A model generated the notes under the pieces. That model had not been told where the DNA came from. It made no database searches and was given only the letters and a program-made list of their open reading frames with translations. Of a stretch of 64,000 nucleotides of DNA, positions 36,928 to 46,132 are shown one piece after another (the first letter of the stretch is position 1; the number at the start of each line of letters is the position of its first letter). A program made the translations under genes and the position numbers. This DNA comes from CAZMLC01 sp964567125 (GTDB lineage: Bacteria > Verrucomicrobiota > Kiritimatiellia > RFP12 > UBA1067): contig CAZMLC010000003.1 in the NCBI GenBank assembly GCA_964567125.1, forward strand, positions 27,303-91,302. Direction: 5' to 3'.

Positions 36928-39900
36928 ATGAAGGTGCAGCATCAATCATGGTGGCCGCGATTCCAGGCGCGTGTTTTTTTCTCTCTCTGCAGCGGAATGG
37001 GCATTGCGGCAGCGGCGCAACCCCTTGCGGACATCAAGGTGTTTGCCGTGTATGAACCCGTGGTTACACAGCAGGATGTGGAGATCCTTGCGCGCGTCCA
37101 TCCGGACTTTGTCTGCCGCGGCTGGTTTAAATGGCACCATACGCCGGAGTGGTCGCGCTACACGCCGCTGGCCGAGGCGTGCGCGAAAAAAGGAATTCGC
37201 CTGCAGGGAGGCATCACGCTTTCAGCGGTTTACCCGGATGAAAATAATATGGATGCCGCGACCTTTCGCGATTTCGCCGCGCACGGAACCGATGGTGAAC
37301 CCTATCACTGCCGCATGGCGGACGGCGGCGGATGGTATCAGCTCAGCCTCTACAATCCCAAGGTCATTGACTATCTGAAGCAGCAGGTCCGTCTCCAGAT
37401 CGATGCCGGCGCGGTCGGCATCTGGTACGATGAGATCGAAGGCATCTACGACTGGAATCCGACGAACGGGTACGAGCCCTATGCGTGCGCGGCCTTTCGC
37501 GATTGGCTGATCCGTAAGTATTGCGCCGGTCAGGGCTGGCGCGAAGATGATGTACGCTGGCAGACCCGCTTCGGGATCGACCTTGCCAAGCATGGCGGCT
37601 CCATGCGGACCTTTGATTATCTGCGCCACCTTAGGACCACGCTGGGGAAAACGGGCAAGCCGCTGGCGGAGAATCCCGCGCAGGGGCAGCCGCGCAACTG
37701 GGCCACCTCGGCGAATCCGCTTTATCGCGAATGGGGGTTTGCCTGGGACCGCAAAGCCGCGGGCACCTTCCGCTTCGACACCGTGGCAGCGATCTTTGCC
37801 GACATCCTCGCCGATGCGGACCGCTATGCCCGCGAGCGGTATGGTCGCACGCTCATCAACACCTACAATCACAATGGAACGGCGCGCCCGGGCGTCGCTT
37901 TTCTCCAGCCGCACAATGGCGCGCAGCCTCCGGTGCGGCAAGGCCGGCTCGATGGTCGCGCGAGTTATCTTAATTATTACGAAACGCTGATCGCCGATGC
38001 TGCGGAGGTCTGTCCCGGACAGCCTGTTGTCTTCTTTGTCGATTGGCCGGGCGAAACCGATCGGCTCACCGCGTTGCCGCGGACGGACCAGCTCGCCTTC
38101 TTTTCCATCTACATTCCCGAGGCTTATGCTGCCGGCGGTGAATTCGCGTTGCCCCTGCGCGGATATTCGTACATTTCAAGAGATCAGGGCACGCTGGCCG
38201 CACTGACGCGGTTCGCAGATTTCTATCGCGACTATGCGCCCTTTTTCCGCGGCTCGCAGGCGTTGCCCGATCAGCCGCAGGCGCTGGACCGGCTCACTGT
38301 GCGCCTGCGCGCTTCGCCAGCCGGCACAACGCTTCACGTCGTCAATCACGACTTTTCAACGCGCGAGGTGCAGCCGCGTGCGCTGACCAATCTCTGCGTG
38401 CAGATCCCCTGGACAGCGCCGCTGCCGCCAACCGCGTTTGTCGTTTCACCTGATTTCCCCGAACAGCGCCCCGTTGTCTGCGCGCTGACCAACACCACGT
38501 TGACGCTCCATCTCGGTACAGTGACGTGCAGCGCGCTGGTTGTTTTCCCGCATGCGCAATGCGGACGCTCCATCTCAGGAACCGCGCCGGAGGGCAGTCA
38601 CATCACGGCACCGCCGTCGCGCGCGCTGGCGCTCACGACGAAGGGACGCTTTCAGCTCTGGCTGCCGCAGAGCTGTACAGCAGTGACCTGTATTGAGACA
38701 GGCGAAAAACAATCGATCCAGCCGCATGTGGCTTTTAAGATGCCGAGCGCGGATTCCTTTTTCACCGGCTTGCTGCTCGATGGGTTCGGCATCCCGCTGC
38801 GCCACGCTGAACTCGTCAGTGCCGGCGTGCGCGGCTACACGGATGCGTGGGGACGCTTTCGCTTGGCGCGGACTGGACAGGCAACGTCTTTTTCACTTGC
38901 AGGGAGTGAGCCTGCTTCGATCACGCCGGAGCGAGCAGACGTTTTTACCGCCTATCGGATTTCCCCAGCATATCGTACCATCGGAACATTTGAACACTCC
39001 ACCGATGGCTTCTGGGCTAACTGGCCCGATAAAGCGCACATCCAGGATGTGATTACGTTGACCAACCGTGTGCATGGCGGTCGGCAGGCATTGCAGTGTA
39101 CCTTTGCCGCGACGCCACGCGTTTCATGGTCGAACATCAATTCCCCGGGCATCAGCCTTATTGATGCCGATGCGATTGAAATCACCTTTGCAGGCGACGG
39201 CACCGCGCGCACCATTCATGCCGTGCTCTATGCGCATCCCCATTTTTATTGCACCGCGCTGTCACTCAGCAACGCAGCCTGGCAAACACAACGCATTCCG
39301 TTGTCCGTCTTTCGCAACCAGGCTGGAAAATCTTTTCATGCAGAGACTGGAATGCGCGGCGTCTCCTTCCAGCTGGCACCCGCCACGGCGTACACGACGC
39401 CTGCCGTCTTCTGGGTAGAACGCGTGGCGAGCATCACGGAGCAGCCGGTGAAGTCCCTCTGGACGAGTACAGCGCCTTTTGATCGCGTGGATGTTGAGAA
39501 CCGCGCGGCGGAGCACCAGCCGCAACAGCCGCCGCCGACCATTGCGCAACGGACGCCGCTCGTGCGTTTTGATAATCCTGCTGACTACCTTGCCAACTGG
39601 GCGGAGAAAGAGAGCGATACCGCGCAGCCGATGGTGATCATCGAGCGCGTGGCTGTTTCGAATGCGTTACCGCGTTTGCGCATCACGCTGCCCGCAGGAC
39701 AATGCGCGTGGGGCAATGCCAACATTCCATTGCCGAGTGAAGCGCTGAAAGGGAAGGACGGACTTCTTCTGAAGATGCGCAGCGCCGCTGCCAGCGAGGA
39801 CATCACGCTGGCGCTGCATACGATGAAAAACAGTGCGATGGTCTTTTATCAGACCGACATCGAAGCCTCGGAAACGCTTTCGGAGGTCGTCGTCCCTTGG

Positions 39901-40050
39901 GACGCATTTCGCAACGCGCAAGGCGAACCGTTCGTCCCGCAGCCGAGTGTTTTCGTGAACCTTCAGGTTTGCCGGCCTGCGCAGCCGGTATCGCGCAGGT
40001 GCGTCGTCGAACTGGAGGCGGTGGACGCGTTTAAAAAATTTAACGAGTAG
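36928..40050 (+). CDS. Secreted TIM-barrel enzyme with tandem CBM-like domains
   Basis: The 1040-residue protein has GGGGA before the ATG and a signal peptide (about 1-35, ending 'GIAAAAQ'). Residues about 38-420 look like a (beta/alpha)8 barrel of a putative glycoside hydrolase: 'KGIRLQGGITLSAVYPDE', 'VRLQIDAGAVGIWYDEIEGIYDW' (acidic residues on a barrel strand), 'VVFFVDWPGETDRL' and 'FFSIYIPEAYAAGGEFALPLRG'. The C-terminal half has two CBM11-like sandwiches (about 680-860 'IGTFEHSTDGFWANWPDKAH' and about 880-1040 'VRFDNPADYLANWAEKESD') that look duplicated. The family number and substrate are not recognised. Unlike proteins A, B, D and E it lacks the short basic tail, ending in FKKFNE. Confidence 0.75.
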   Translation: MKVQHQSWWPRFQARVFFSLCSGMGIAAAAQPLADIKVFAVYEPVVTQQDVEILARVHPDFVCRGWFKWHHTPEWSRYTPLAEACAKKGIRLQGGITLSAVYPDENNMDAATFRDFAAHGTDGEPYHCRMADGGGWYQLSLYNPKVIDYLKQQVRLQIDAGAVGIWYDEIEGIYDWNPTNGYEPYACAAFRDWLIRKYCAGQGWREDDVRWQTRFGIDLAKHGGSMRTFDYLRHLRTTLGKTGKPLAENPAQGQPRNWATSANPLYREWGFAWDRKAAGTFRFDTVAAIFADILADADRYARERYGRTLINTYNHNGTARPGVAFLQPHNGAQPPVRQGRLDGRASYLNYYETLIADAAEVCPGQPVVFFVDWPGETDRLTALPRTDQLAFFSIYIPEAYAAGGEFALPLRGYSYISRDQGTLAALTRFADFYRDYAPFFRGSQALPDQPQALDRLTVRLRASPAGTTLHVVNHDFSTREVQPRALTNLCVQIPWTAPLPPTAFVVSPDFPEQRPVVCALTNTTLTLHLGTVTCSALVVFPHAQCGRSISGTAPEGSHITAPPSRALALTTKGRFQLWLPQSCTAVTCIETGEKQSIQPHVAFKMPSADSFFTGLLLDGFGIPLRHAELVSAGVRGYTDAWGRFRLARTGQATSFSLAGSEPASITPERADVFTAYRISPAYRTIGTFEHSTDGFWANWPDKAHIQDVITLTNRVHGGRQALQCTFAATPRVSWSNINSPGISLIDADAIEITFAGDGTARTIHAVLYAHPHFYCTALSLSNAAWQTQRIPLSVFRNQAGKSFHAETGMRGVSFQLAPATAYTTPAVFWVERVASITEQPVKSLWTSTAPFDRVDVENRAAEHQPQQPPPTIAQRTPLVRFDNPADYLANWAEKESDTAQPMVIIERVAVSNALPRLRITLPAGQCAWGNANIPLPSEALKGKDGLLLKMRSAAASEDITLALHTMKNSAMVFYQTDIEASETLSEVVVPWDAFRNAQGEPFVPQPSVFVNLQVCRPAQPVSRRCVVELEAVDAFKKFNE

Positions 40051-40145
40051 CCCATTGCACGCGGCGGTGACTACCTTGCCAACTTGCCAACAAGACGTGG
40101 ATATGTTACTGTTAAAATAATTTGATAGTTTTATAGGTGTGATCA

Positions 40146-43100
40146 ATGTTAAAAATTACTTATTTTTTTATCCCAGAGCGACTGGTTTTTGTTCTTTCAA
40201 GAGCAATCACATTTTTTGTGGTTCTAAATGCGATTGTCGGACAAGCTGCTGAAATCTCGATGATAGCCAATGATTCGGGATCTACATCGTCCTTTAGTAT
40301 GGGATCTAACTGGAACGGAGGTTTAGCACCAACGAGCGGTAATACGTATTTTACAGCAGGACGTAATCTGCAAACACCCGTGAACAATGACACATCGACC
40401 AGTAACCATATATTTGCGGGTGATGTGCTGACGATTAATGGAGGTTATCTGATATGGAAATCTTTGGGGAGAATCACGATACCATCACTTATCATTGATG
40501 GGGGAACTATTGCAAATTGGCGAGGAAATACGAGTGGACGAATCTATGGACATATGACCATAAACACGGGGAAAACACTCGTGCTTTCTGCCGATGAACC
40601 TGATCCACGTTCTTTTCAGATTTATAGTGATATTACGGGAACAGGATCTATTTCAGTCCGTCTAAATCAGACCAATACATTGAAACAAACTTATTTTTAT
40701 GGGAACAACAGCAACTTTATAGGTCGCATCGAATTAAGGGGGCGAGGTTCATTTGGTATTGTCAACGAAACGGGGTTAGGTGCAAATCCGGCGATGTATA
40801 CGACAAACCAGTTTTCGTTTAATGGAGCGACTCTTATCATAACGAATAATTTAGCGTTAACGGCATGCAATCGTGGAATTATGCTCAATAATACGTATGA
40901 TTCGATAAATTCTATCTTTCCTGGTGGTAGTATCGATGTGACCAATGCCTGTACGGCAACAATTGCTTGTGTAATCAACGGTTCTGGCGCACTGACCAAA
41001 CGAGGAAAGGGATTGCTTGTTTTAGCGACCAATAACACCTATACCGGCTCGACAATTATCTACGATGGGGGTATTCGCCTTGCTTGTAATCAAGCGTTGT
41101 TTTCCCAAGAAAAGGGGTTGACATCAATCGTTCAGATAGCAACGGGGACGGTTTTGGATCTAGGTGGTTATTCACAGACGCTTGCAGCGTTAACAGGGAA
41201 TGGAACGATATCAAATGGTGTTCTTAGTGCCAACATTTTTCCTGGAGGAACTAATGAGATCGGTACACTGACCATTGGCCCTGGACTTGCTACATTAAGA
41301 GGTATATATTTTGCGGAGGTTCAGTCAAGCGGGATCGCAGATAAGCTCATTGGCGATGGAGATCTTGATCTTTCCGAGCTTTCGCTTCGTATTACAAATC
41401 CAGCGGAGTTAATGGCAACCAACGAATATACACTCGTCTCATGTAAGGGAAGACTCGTTGGCTATTTTGCGACACATAATTTGCCGGCAGGGTGGAAAAT
41501 AACGTACTCATCCTCATTTTCCGGAAGTATCGTTAAGATGGTTGCTTCCAACACCAGTTCTCTTGTATTCACAAATGAAACAGGGAAACTGATTTATATT
41601 GAAGACAGACATGGGAATCATATTCCTGATTTTTCCTGTGCAGGTTATTGTGGTGGCGGTGTTTCTATTCCCTCTGTTCCTGTTGTCAAACAATTGGCAC
41701 CAAGTGGTGCAGATGACACAGTTGCCATCCAGAATGCAATTAAATGGGTTGGTTCCAATATTCCAATAAATGGACAAGGCTTCCGAGGTGCGATCTTGCT
41801 GAGTCGGGGCGTTTATCGTATCACTAACACGTTGGCCATTAGTTACAGCGGGATTGTTCTTCGCGGAGAAGGGGCTTATGGCAATGGAACAGTTATTTTT
41901 CATCAGGGGACGAATCAATATAATACCATCAGCATTTATGGTGGAACTGTTTCTAATGTTTTTAAAACGGCTATTGTTGATTCGTATGTGCCAGTCGGGG
42001 CAAAACAGATCACTGTTGCTTCGACAGAGGGTCTGAATATTGGCCAATTGATCGCTATTCGCTGTTTTCATACACAAAAATGGATTGATACGCTGACACA
42101 GTCCGACTATTGGATGTTGAATAGTTTTGCCCTGCGCTGGGAGCGAACAATAACGGACATTGATCCAGTGAATAATATTTTGACAATTGATGCGCCCATA
42201 ACATCACAAATTGATCAAAGTCAACTTTTTGCACAAGGACAGATTCAAACCTTTCAGATAAACACACGCGTTAATAATATTGGCGTTGAGGATTTAATCC
42301 TGATGTCCGATTATGACCGTTCCGTAAAAGATAGTTGGGGTTATTATTGCGATGAAAAACATGCGGATATAGGAATTCATTTTATTCAAGCCTCTGATTG
42401 CTGGGTGCGTCGTGTTACTGGGTTCTTTTATTATTGGTGTCTGGTGCGCGCGCGTGATGTTGTTTATCGTGTTACGATTGAAGATTGTGCTATGCTTGAC
42501 GGGGTTTCAACGGATACACCCAGTAATCATACGGGAACGCGTGATTACTATTTTGCATTATCAGGTAGTCAAATGTTGTGTCAGCGGTGTTATGGACGTT
42601 ATGGACGACATACATTTGTCATGGGAGGCCCTGTATCTGGCAATGTCGTGTTGGATTGTTATGCTGAAAAGGAGCATCTTTCGTGTGAACCTCACCAATG
42701 GTGGACAAGCGGATCCTTGTACGATAATGTTCGAACGGATGCGATTTTTAAATTGAATCGCGCAGAAGGTGACCATGGTCAGCGTGCCGCGAATTGTCTT
42801 CTTTGGAATGTTACCTGTGATAATTATCGCTATTGGGATCCTGATATTTCTTTGGATGCACCTATTCAGGATCTTGGGAAACAATGGGCTATTGGTATTG
42901 TTAATCATGGTTCCGGATTAGGCATTGTTAGTCCAAGCCCTGAAAGCACCAATAGCACGCCTGCATATATTGAATCGGTGGGTGCATTTGTTCAACCGCG
43001 ATCACTTTATTTAGCACAATTACGTGAGCGATTGGGTGATAAAGCAGTAGAAAGTATTATGACATCGGCTCAAAGTGTATCATGTCAAGCTGTTTGGGCG

Positions 43101-43208
43101 ACTTTAATTGACAAGTATAGTTCGATTGCTGAATTCGGGAATCCTGCAGATCTATCTTGGTTACCCAGAAAAATAGATACGCGACGAACGCTTCTTTTGC
43201 TTCGTTAG
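40146..43208 (+). CDS. Giant secreted protein D: beta-strand repeats plus pectate-lyase-3-like helix, AT-rich gene
   Basis: The protein has 1020 residues; signal peptide at about 12-36. Residues about 45-470 are autotransporter-associated beta-strand repeats ('LTKRGKGLLVLATNNTYTGSTIIYDGGIRLA'). About 500-900 form a Pectate_lyase_3/GH55-like right-handed helix: 'GADDTVAIQNAIKWVGSNIPINGQGFRGAILLSRGVYRITNTLAISYSGIVLRGEGAYGNGTVIFHQG'. The helix continues to 'YAEKEHLSCEPHQWWTSGSLYDN'. It ends in T-L-L-L-L-R. Base composition is unlike the neighbours: sample lines give 24/60 and 27/60 G+C, against 32/60 and 35/60 in the next gene, with TTA, AAT and GAT codons common. This suggests recent acquisition. 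The ribosome site is weak. Confidence 0.85.
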   Translation: MLKITYFFIPERLVFVLSRAITFFVVLNAIVGQAAEISMIANDSGSTSSFSMGSNWNGGLAPTSGNTYFTAGRNLQTPVNNDTSTSNHIFAGDVLTINGGYLIWKSLGRITIPSLIIDGGTIANWRGNTSGRIYGHMTINTGKTLVLSADEPDPRSFQIYSDITGTGSISVRLNQTNTLKQTYFYGNNSNFIGRIELRGRGSFGIVNETGLGANPAMYTTNQFSFNGATLIITNNLALTACNRGIMLNNTYDSINSIFPGGSIDVTNACTATIACVINGSGALTKRGKGLLVLATNNTYTGSTIIYDGGIRLACNQALFSQEKGLTSIVQIATGTVLDLGGYSQTLAALTGNGTISNGVLSANIFPGGTNEIGTLTIGPGLATLRGIYFAEVQSSGIADKLIGDGDLDLSELSLRITNPAELMATNEYTLVSCKGRLVGYFATHNLPAGWKITYSSSFSGSIVKMVASNTSSLVFTNETGKLIYIEDRHGNHIPDFSCAGYCGGGVSIPSVPVVKQLAPSGADDTVAIQNAIKWVGSNIPINGQGFRGAILLSRGVYRITNTLAISYSGIVLRGEGAYGNGTVIFHQGTNQYNTISIYGGTVSNVFKTAIVDSYVPVGAKQITVASTEGLNIGQLIAIRCFHTQKWIDTLTQSDYWMLNSFALRWERTITDIDPVNNILTIDAPITSQIDQSQLFAQGQIQTFQINTRVNNIGVEDLILMSDYDRSVKDSWGYYCDEKHADIGIHFIQASDCWVRRVTGFFYYWCLVRARDVVYRVTIEDCAMLDGVSTDTPSNHTGTRDYYFALSGSQMLCQRCYGRYGRHTFVMGGPVSGNVVLDCYAEKEHLSCEPHQWWTSGSLYDNVRTDAIFKLNRAEGDHGQRAANCLLWNVTCDNYRYWDPDISLDAPIQDLGKQWAIGIVNHGSGLGIVSPSPESTNSTPAYIESVGAFVQPRSLYLAQLRERLGDKAVESIMTSAQSVSCQAVWATLIDKYSSIAEFGNPADLSWLPRKIDTRRTLLLLR

Positions 43209-43298
43209 TCATAAAAACAATCCACTTGAACTCTATCGATGCTGTTTGCATAATGAAAAGAGATGTTTATTGTATGACCATCGGTAAAGGAGTCGAAT

Positions 43299-45728
43299 AT
43301 GGATCTGCGTTGTTGTGTGTTGGTTTCCTGTTTGTTTGCGTTGCAGGTGGTTTATGCGCTGCCGGAAATCGCCTGTGTGACGGAACCGGCGTGTAACGGT
43401 GAGGGCATCGTGATCACCGGTGAGGGCTTTGGCACAGATAAGATTGTTGTCAAGGCGGCGTGTCTCGGCGCCTACGATGCGAAGGCTCCCTTCGATCCGC
43501 TGACAACCCTCGCGACATTGGGGCACCTTCCAACACTGCCGGATTCACCGACTGCGGACGCGCTGGAGTGCACGATCCTGGGTCGTGGCCCTGGTTTTCT
43601 GCAGGTGGTTTTTCGCAACCTCCGGCAGTCGTGGCAACGCGCGCCGTATGTCTCGGCGCTCTGGGTCGGCGATGGGACGACATGGAGCAAACCCTTTCTG
43701 GTGAACCGTCCGCAGGCACAGTGGCTCTATCCGCGGACGCAGGCACCGGGCGAGGTGATCCGGATTTTCGGGCGCACCTTTGCCTGGGGCTATCAGCTTC
43801 CCTCCGCGCTCGCCGTTGCTCGTGCCGTCGGCTCAACGCAGGCGATTCCGCTGCGCGTCGCCGCGCAGCATCACGAGGATGGTACGACCGAGCGCTGGTC
43901 GCTCTGCGCGTGGCTGCCGCCCGACCTGCCACCTGGCGAATACGAAGTGGCGGTGCATGGTCGACACGGCAATGCGAGCGGCTGGTCCGATCCGCTCCGT
44001 CTGACTGTTGCGCACAAACCTGCGCCGCGTCGCGTTGTTAATGCGCGGGCATGCGGTGTGCGCGGCGATGGGATCACCGACGACACCGCGGCTCTTGAAG
44101 CGGCGCTGCAACAGGCTGTGGGGGGTGTTCTGAATCTACCCGCAGGGACCTTTCTGCTTTCCAAGACGCTTGATATTCCTGACGACATCGTGATTCAGGG
44201 TGCAGGCATGCACCAGACGATCCTTGCCAATCAGGAGACGCCCTCTATTGAAGCGCGGACACTGACAGAGTCCTATCCGGCATTTTCAGGTCGCGATCTT
44301 TTGCGCGGCATGAATCGCTTCGCCTTGCGCGATCTCACCGTGCGCTTCATGCCGGCCAATGGTTCGGCCCTGTGCGTGGGCAAGGATCCGCTGTGGTCCG
44401 AGGATGTTTCGCTCTACCGCGTGCGGCTAGAAACACAGCAGGATTTCAGTCACAGCAAGGATCATCCGTATTGCGCGCGCCCGCTCAACATCGTCAAGGC
44501 GCGCCGCTTCAGCATGGTACGCTGCGAAACGTATGGGCCAGGCGGATGCAGCTGCGAACGCAAAGTGGAAGAGAGCCTTTTTGCGCAGAATCGTTTTGTG
44601 ACGGATCGCCGCTGGCGCGGACACGTCTTCAAATTCTGGGGCGCGGAACATGTGATTTTCGAGGATAATCTGCTGACCGGCGATACGCGCGGGCTGGTGC
44701 TGCAAACGCATTTCGGTGTGAATTACCAGAACTTCATCGCCGGCAATACAGTTGAACGCACGGTGCTTGGCGGCAATGCGGGTGAGACCTATCTGGTTGA
44801 GGGAGCGGGTCTACTCTACGAAAGCCGTATTGCAGCGGTTTCGGGAAACACGATCACCACGGTGCAGTGGCCTAAGATCCGCGGACGCGATGCTACGACG
44901 AATGACTGCGTGGGCCGCTTTGTCGTGCTGGCGCGCGGACGCGGTCTGGGGCAGTGGCGCCGCATCGTGGCCGCGGATCCTGCCGCACGCACGCTGAGCA
45001 TCGACGCTCCGTGGCGCGTGGCGCCGGATACGTCGAGCATTGCGGTTGTGATGAACGGCATGATCGATACGACCTTTGTCAACAATCAGGAGATCGATTG
45101 CGGCAAGGGGCTGTACATTTACGGTGCCGGCGCGATCAACTGCATCGTGGATCGGCACCTTTGCGACCGCACAATGGGCATCACGCTGATGACGCACGAC
45201 GAGCGCCAAGGCGCAGAACGTGAGACGGCTCCTGATTTCTTTAATCTCATCCGCGACTGTCGCGTGCACCAGGGTGGTGGTTTGATCTGCAGTGCGGGCG
45301 GTCGTTTGCCGCTTGAGGTGGAACCCGATGCGCCGCTGGCTAACTTCGCCAATCGGTTTATAGACAACGAAATTCTGGGCGTGGTTCCTTTTAGCGGCAC
45401 GCAATACGGCGCCAACTGGAACTGGGGTGGAGGCTGGGACAACAGGATGGCCGCCATCAGCGTGTTGCCGATGGACCTCGGGATCAAGCCGGGGGGAGCG
45501 ACGAACGGTCCTGCGCGCATCGTGGCCACTATCTTTCAGAACAACGGCATTTTTGGCGCACGGATTGGCGTGGGCATCAGCCAGCGTGCGAGCGACACGC
45601 TACTGCTCCAGACCACGCTGAATGATGTCGACGTGCCTCTCGTGGATCGCGGACTCAAAACGAAACAGCTCGATCCTATGATCCGCAAGGTCGAGGACTA
45701 CACGCCCGAGCGCAGCCCGATTCGCTAA
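43299..45728 (+). CDS. Secreted pectate-lyase-like beta-helix protein with TIG-like N-domain
   Basis: The 809-residue protein starts after AAAGGAG and has a signal peptide (MDLRCCVLVSCLFALQVVYA). Residues about 22-240 resemble IPT/TIG immunoglobulin-like folds ('ACNGEGIVITGEGFGTDKIVVKAACLGAYDAKAPFD', then 'APGEVIRIFGRTFAWG'). From about 245 the Pectate_lyase_3 signature appears: 'ARACGVRGDGITDDTAALEAALQQAVGGVLNLPAGTFLLSKTLDIPDDIVIQGAGMHQT'. Further helix turns run to the C-terminus. Base composition is that of the bulk of the window, in contrast to the gene upstream, which shares the helix type. It may be a polysaccharide lyase or epimerase-like enzyme; catalytic residues are not assigned. 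There is no basic hydrophobic tail. Confidence 0.82.
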   Translation: MDLRCCVLVSCLFALQVVYALPEIACVTEPACNGEGIVITGEGFGTDKIVVKAACLGAYDAKAPFDPLTTLATLGHLPTLPDSPTADALECTILGRGPGFLQVVFRNLRQSWQRAPYVSALWVGDGTTWSKPFLVNRPQAQWLYPRTQAPGEVIRIFGRTFAWGYQLPSALAVARAVGSTQAIPLRVAAQHHEDGTTERWSLCAWLPPDLPPGEYEVAVHGRHGNASGWSDPLRLTVAHKPAPRRVVNARACGVRGDGITDDTAALEAALQQAVGGVLNLPAGTFLLSKTLDIPDDIVIQGAGMHQTILANQETPSIEARTLTESYPAFSGRDLLRGMNRFALRDLTVRFMPANGSALCVGKDPLWSEDVSLYRVRLETQQDFSHSKDHPYCARPLNIVKARRFSMVRCETYGPGGCSCERKVEESLFAQNRFVTDRRWRGHVFKFWGAEHVIFEDNLLTGDTRGLVLQTHFGVNYQNFIAGNTVERTVLGGNAGETYLVEGAGLLYESRIAAVSGNTITTVQWPKIRGRDATTNDCVGRFVVLARGRGLGQWRRIVAADPAARTLSIDAPWRVAPDTSSIAVVMNGMIDTTFVNNQEIDCGKGLYIYGAGAINCIVDRHLCDRTMGITLMTHDERQGAERETAPDFFNLIRDCRVHQGGGLICSAGGRLPLEVEPDAPLANFANRFIDNEILGVVPFSGTQYGANWNWGGGWDNRMAAISVLPMDLGIKPGGATNGPARIVATIFQNNGIFGARIGVGISQRASDTLLLQTTLNDVDVPLVDRGLKTKQLDPMIRKVEDYTPERSPIR

Positions 45729-45752
45729 GCGACAGTAGCGTCTGTTTCGCAC

Positions 45753-45911
45753 TCAGGGTGTTGTGAGAATCATCGTCGTCGGGGTGCGTACGATGCGCGC
45801 GGACTGCGTCTGTAGTGCGCCGTCGGGACGTGTGACTATGATTTCATAATCGCCAAGAAAGAGGAGCGGGAACCCTGCGAACGTGATAAGCCAGAGCATC
45901 CATGGATTCAT
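45753..45911 (-). CDS. Possible small single-TM protein
   Basis: There are 52 codons from the ATG at 45911 (an upstream start at 45941 is also open). One hydrophobic helix (MNPWMLWLITFAGFPLLFLG) is followed by a polar tail 'DYEIIVTRPDGALQTQSARIVR'. The ribosome site is poor (GGAATTG). It could be a remnant of a larger gene or chance. The remaining sequence to 46132 is AT-rich and holds the promoter of the protein E gene; nothing else is seen. Confidence 0.3.
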   Translation of the reverse strand: MNPWMLWLITFAGFPLLFLGDYEIIVTRPDGALQTQSARIVRTPTTMILTTP

Positions 45912-46077
45912 ATTCAATTCCGGTTGCGTGTTTTCAAGCAACGCCGTGAGAGGTCAGTTCAGCCTTGCTTTGGCGAATGGATGCAGTATAGCAGAAAACA
46001 GACTTTTTCATTGTGCGCCTTGCGAATAACGCGCGCGTTTGATTATTCGCTTGCTTCTCTTTAATAAATGCCATATT

Positions 46078-46107
46078 TTGATGTTGGGTTGTATTTTATT
46101 GTATGTT
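46078..46107 (+). promoter_or_regulatory. Promoter of the protein E gene
   Basis: TTGATG (46078-46083), an 18-bp spacer and TATGTT (46102-46107) lie 26 bp before the ATG at 46133. Confidence 0.5.
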
Positions 46108-46132
46108 AATTAACGCGCGCAAGGAGTATATC

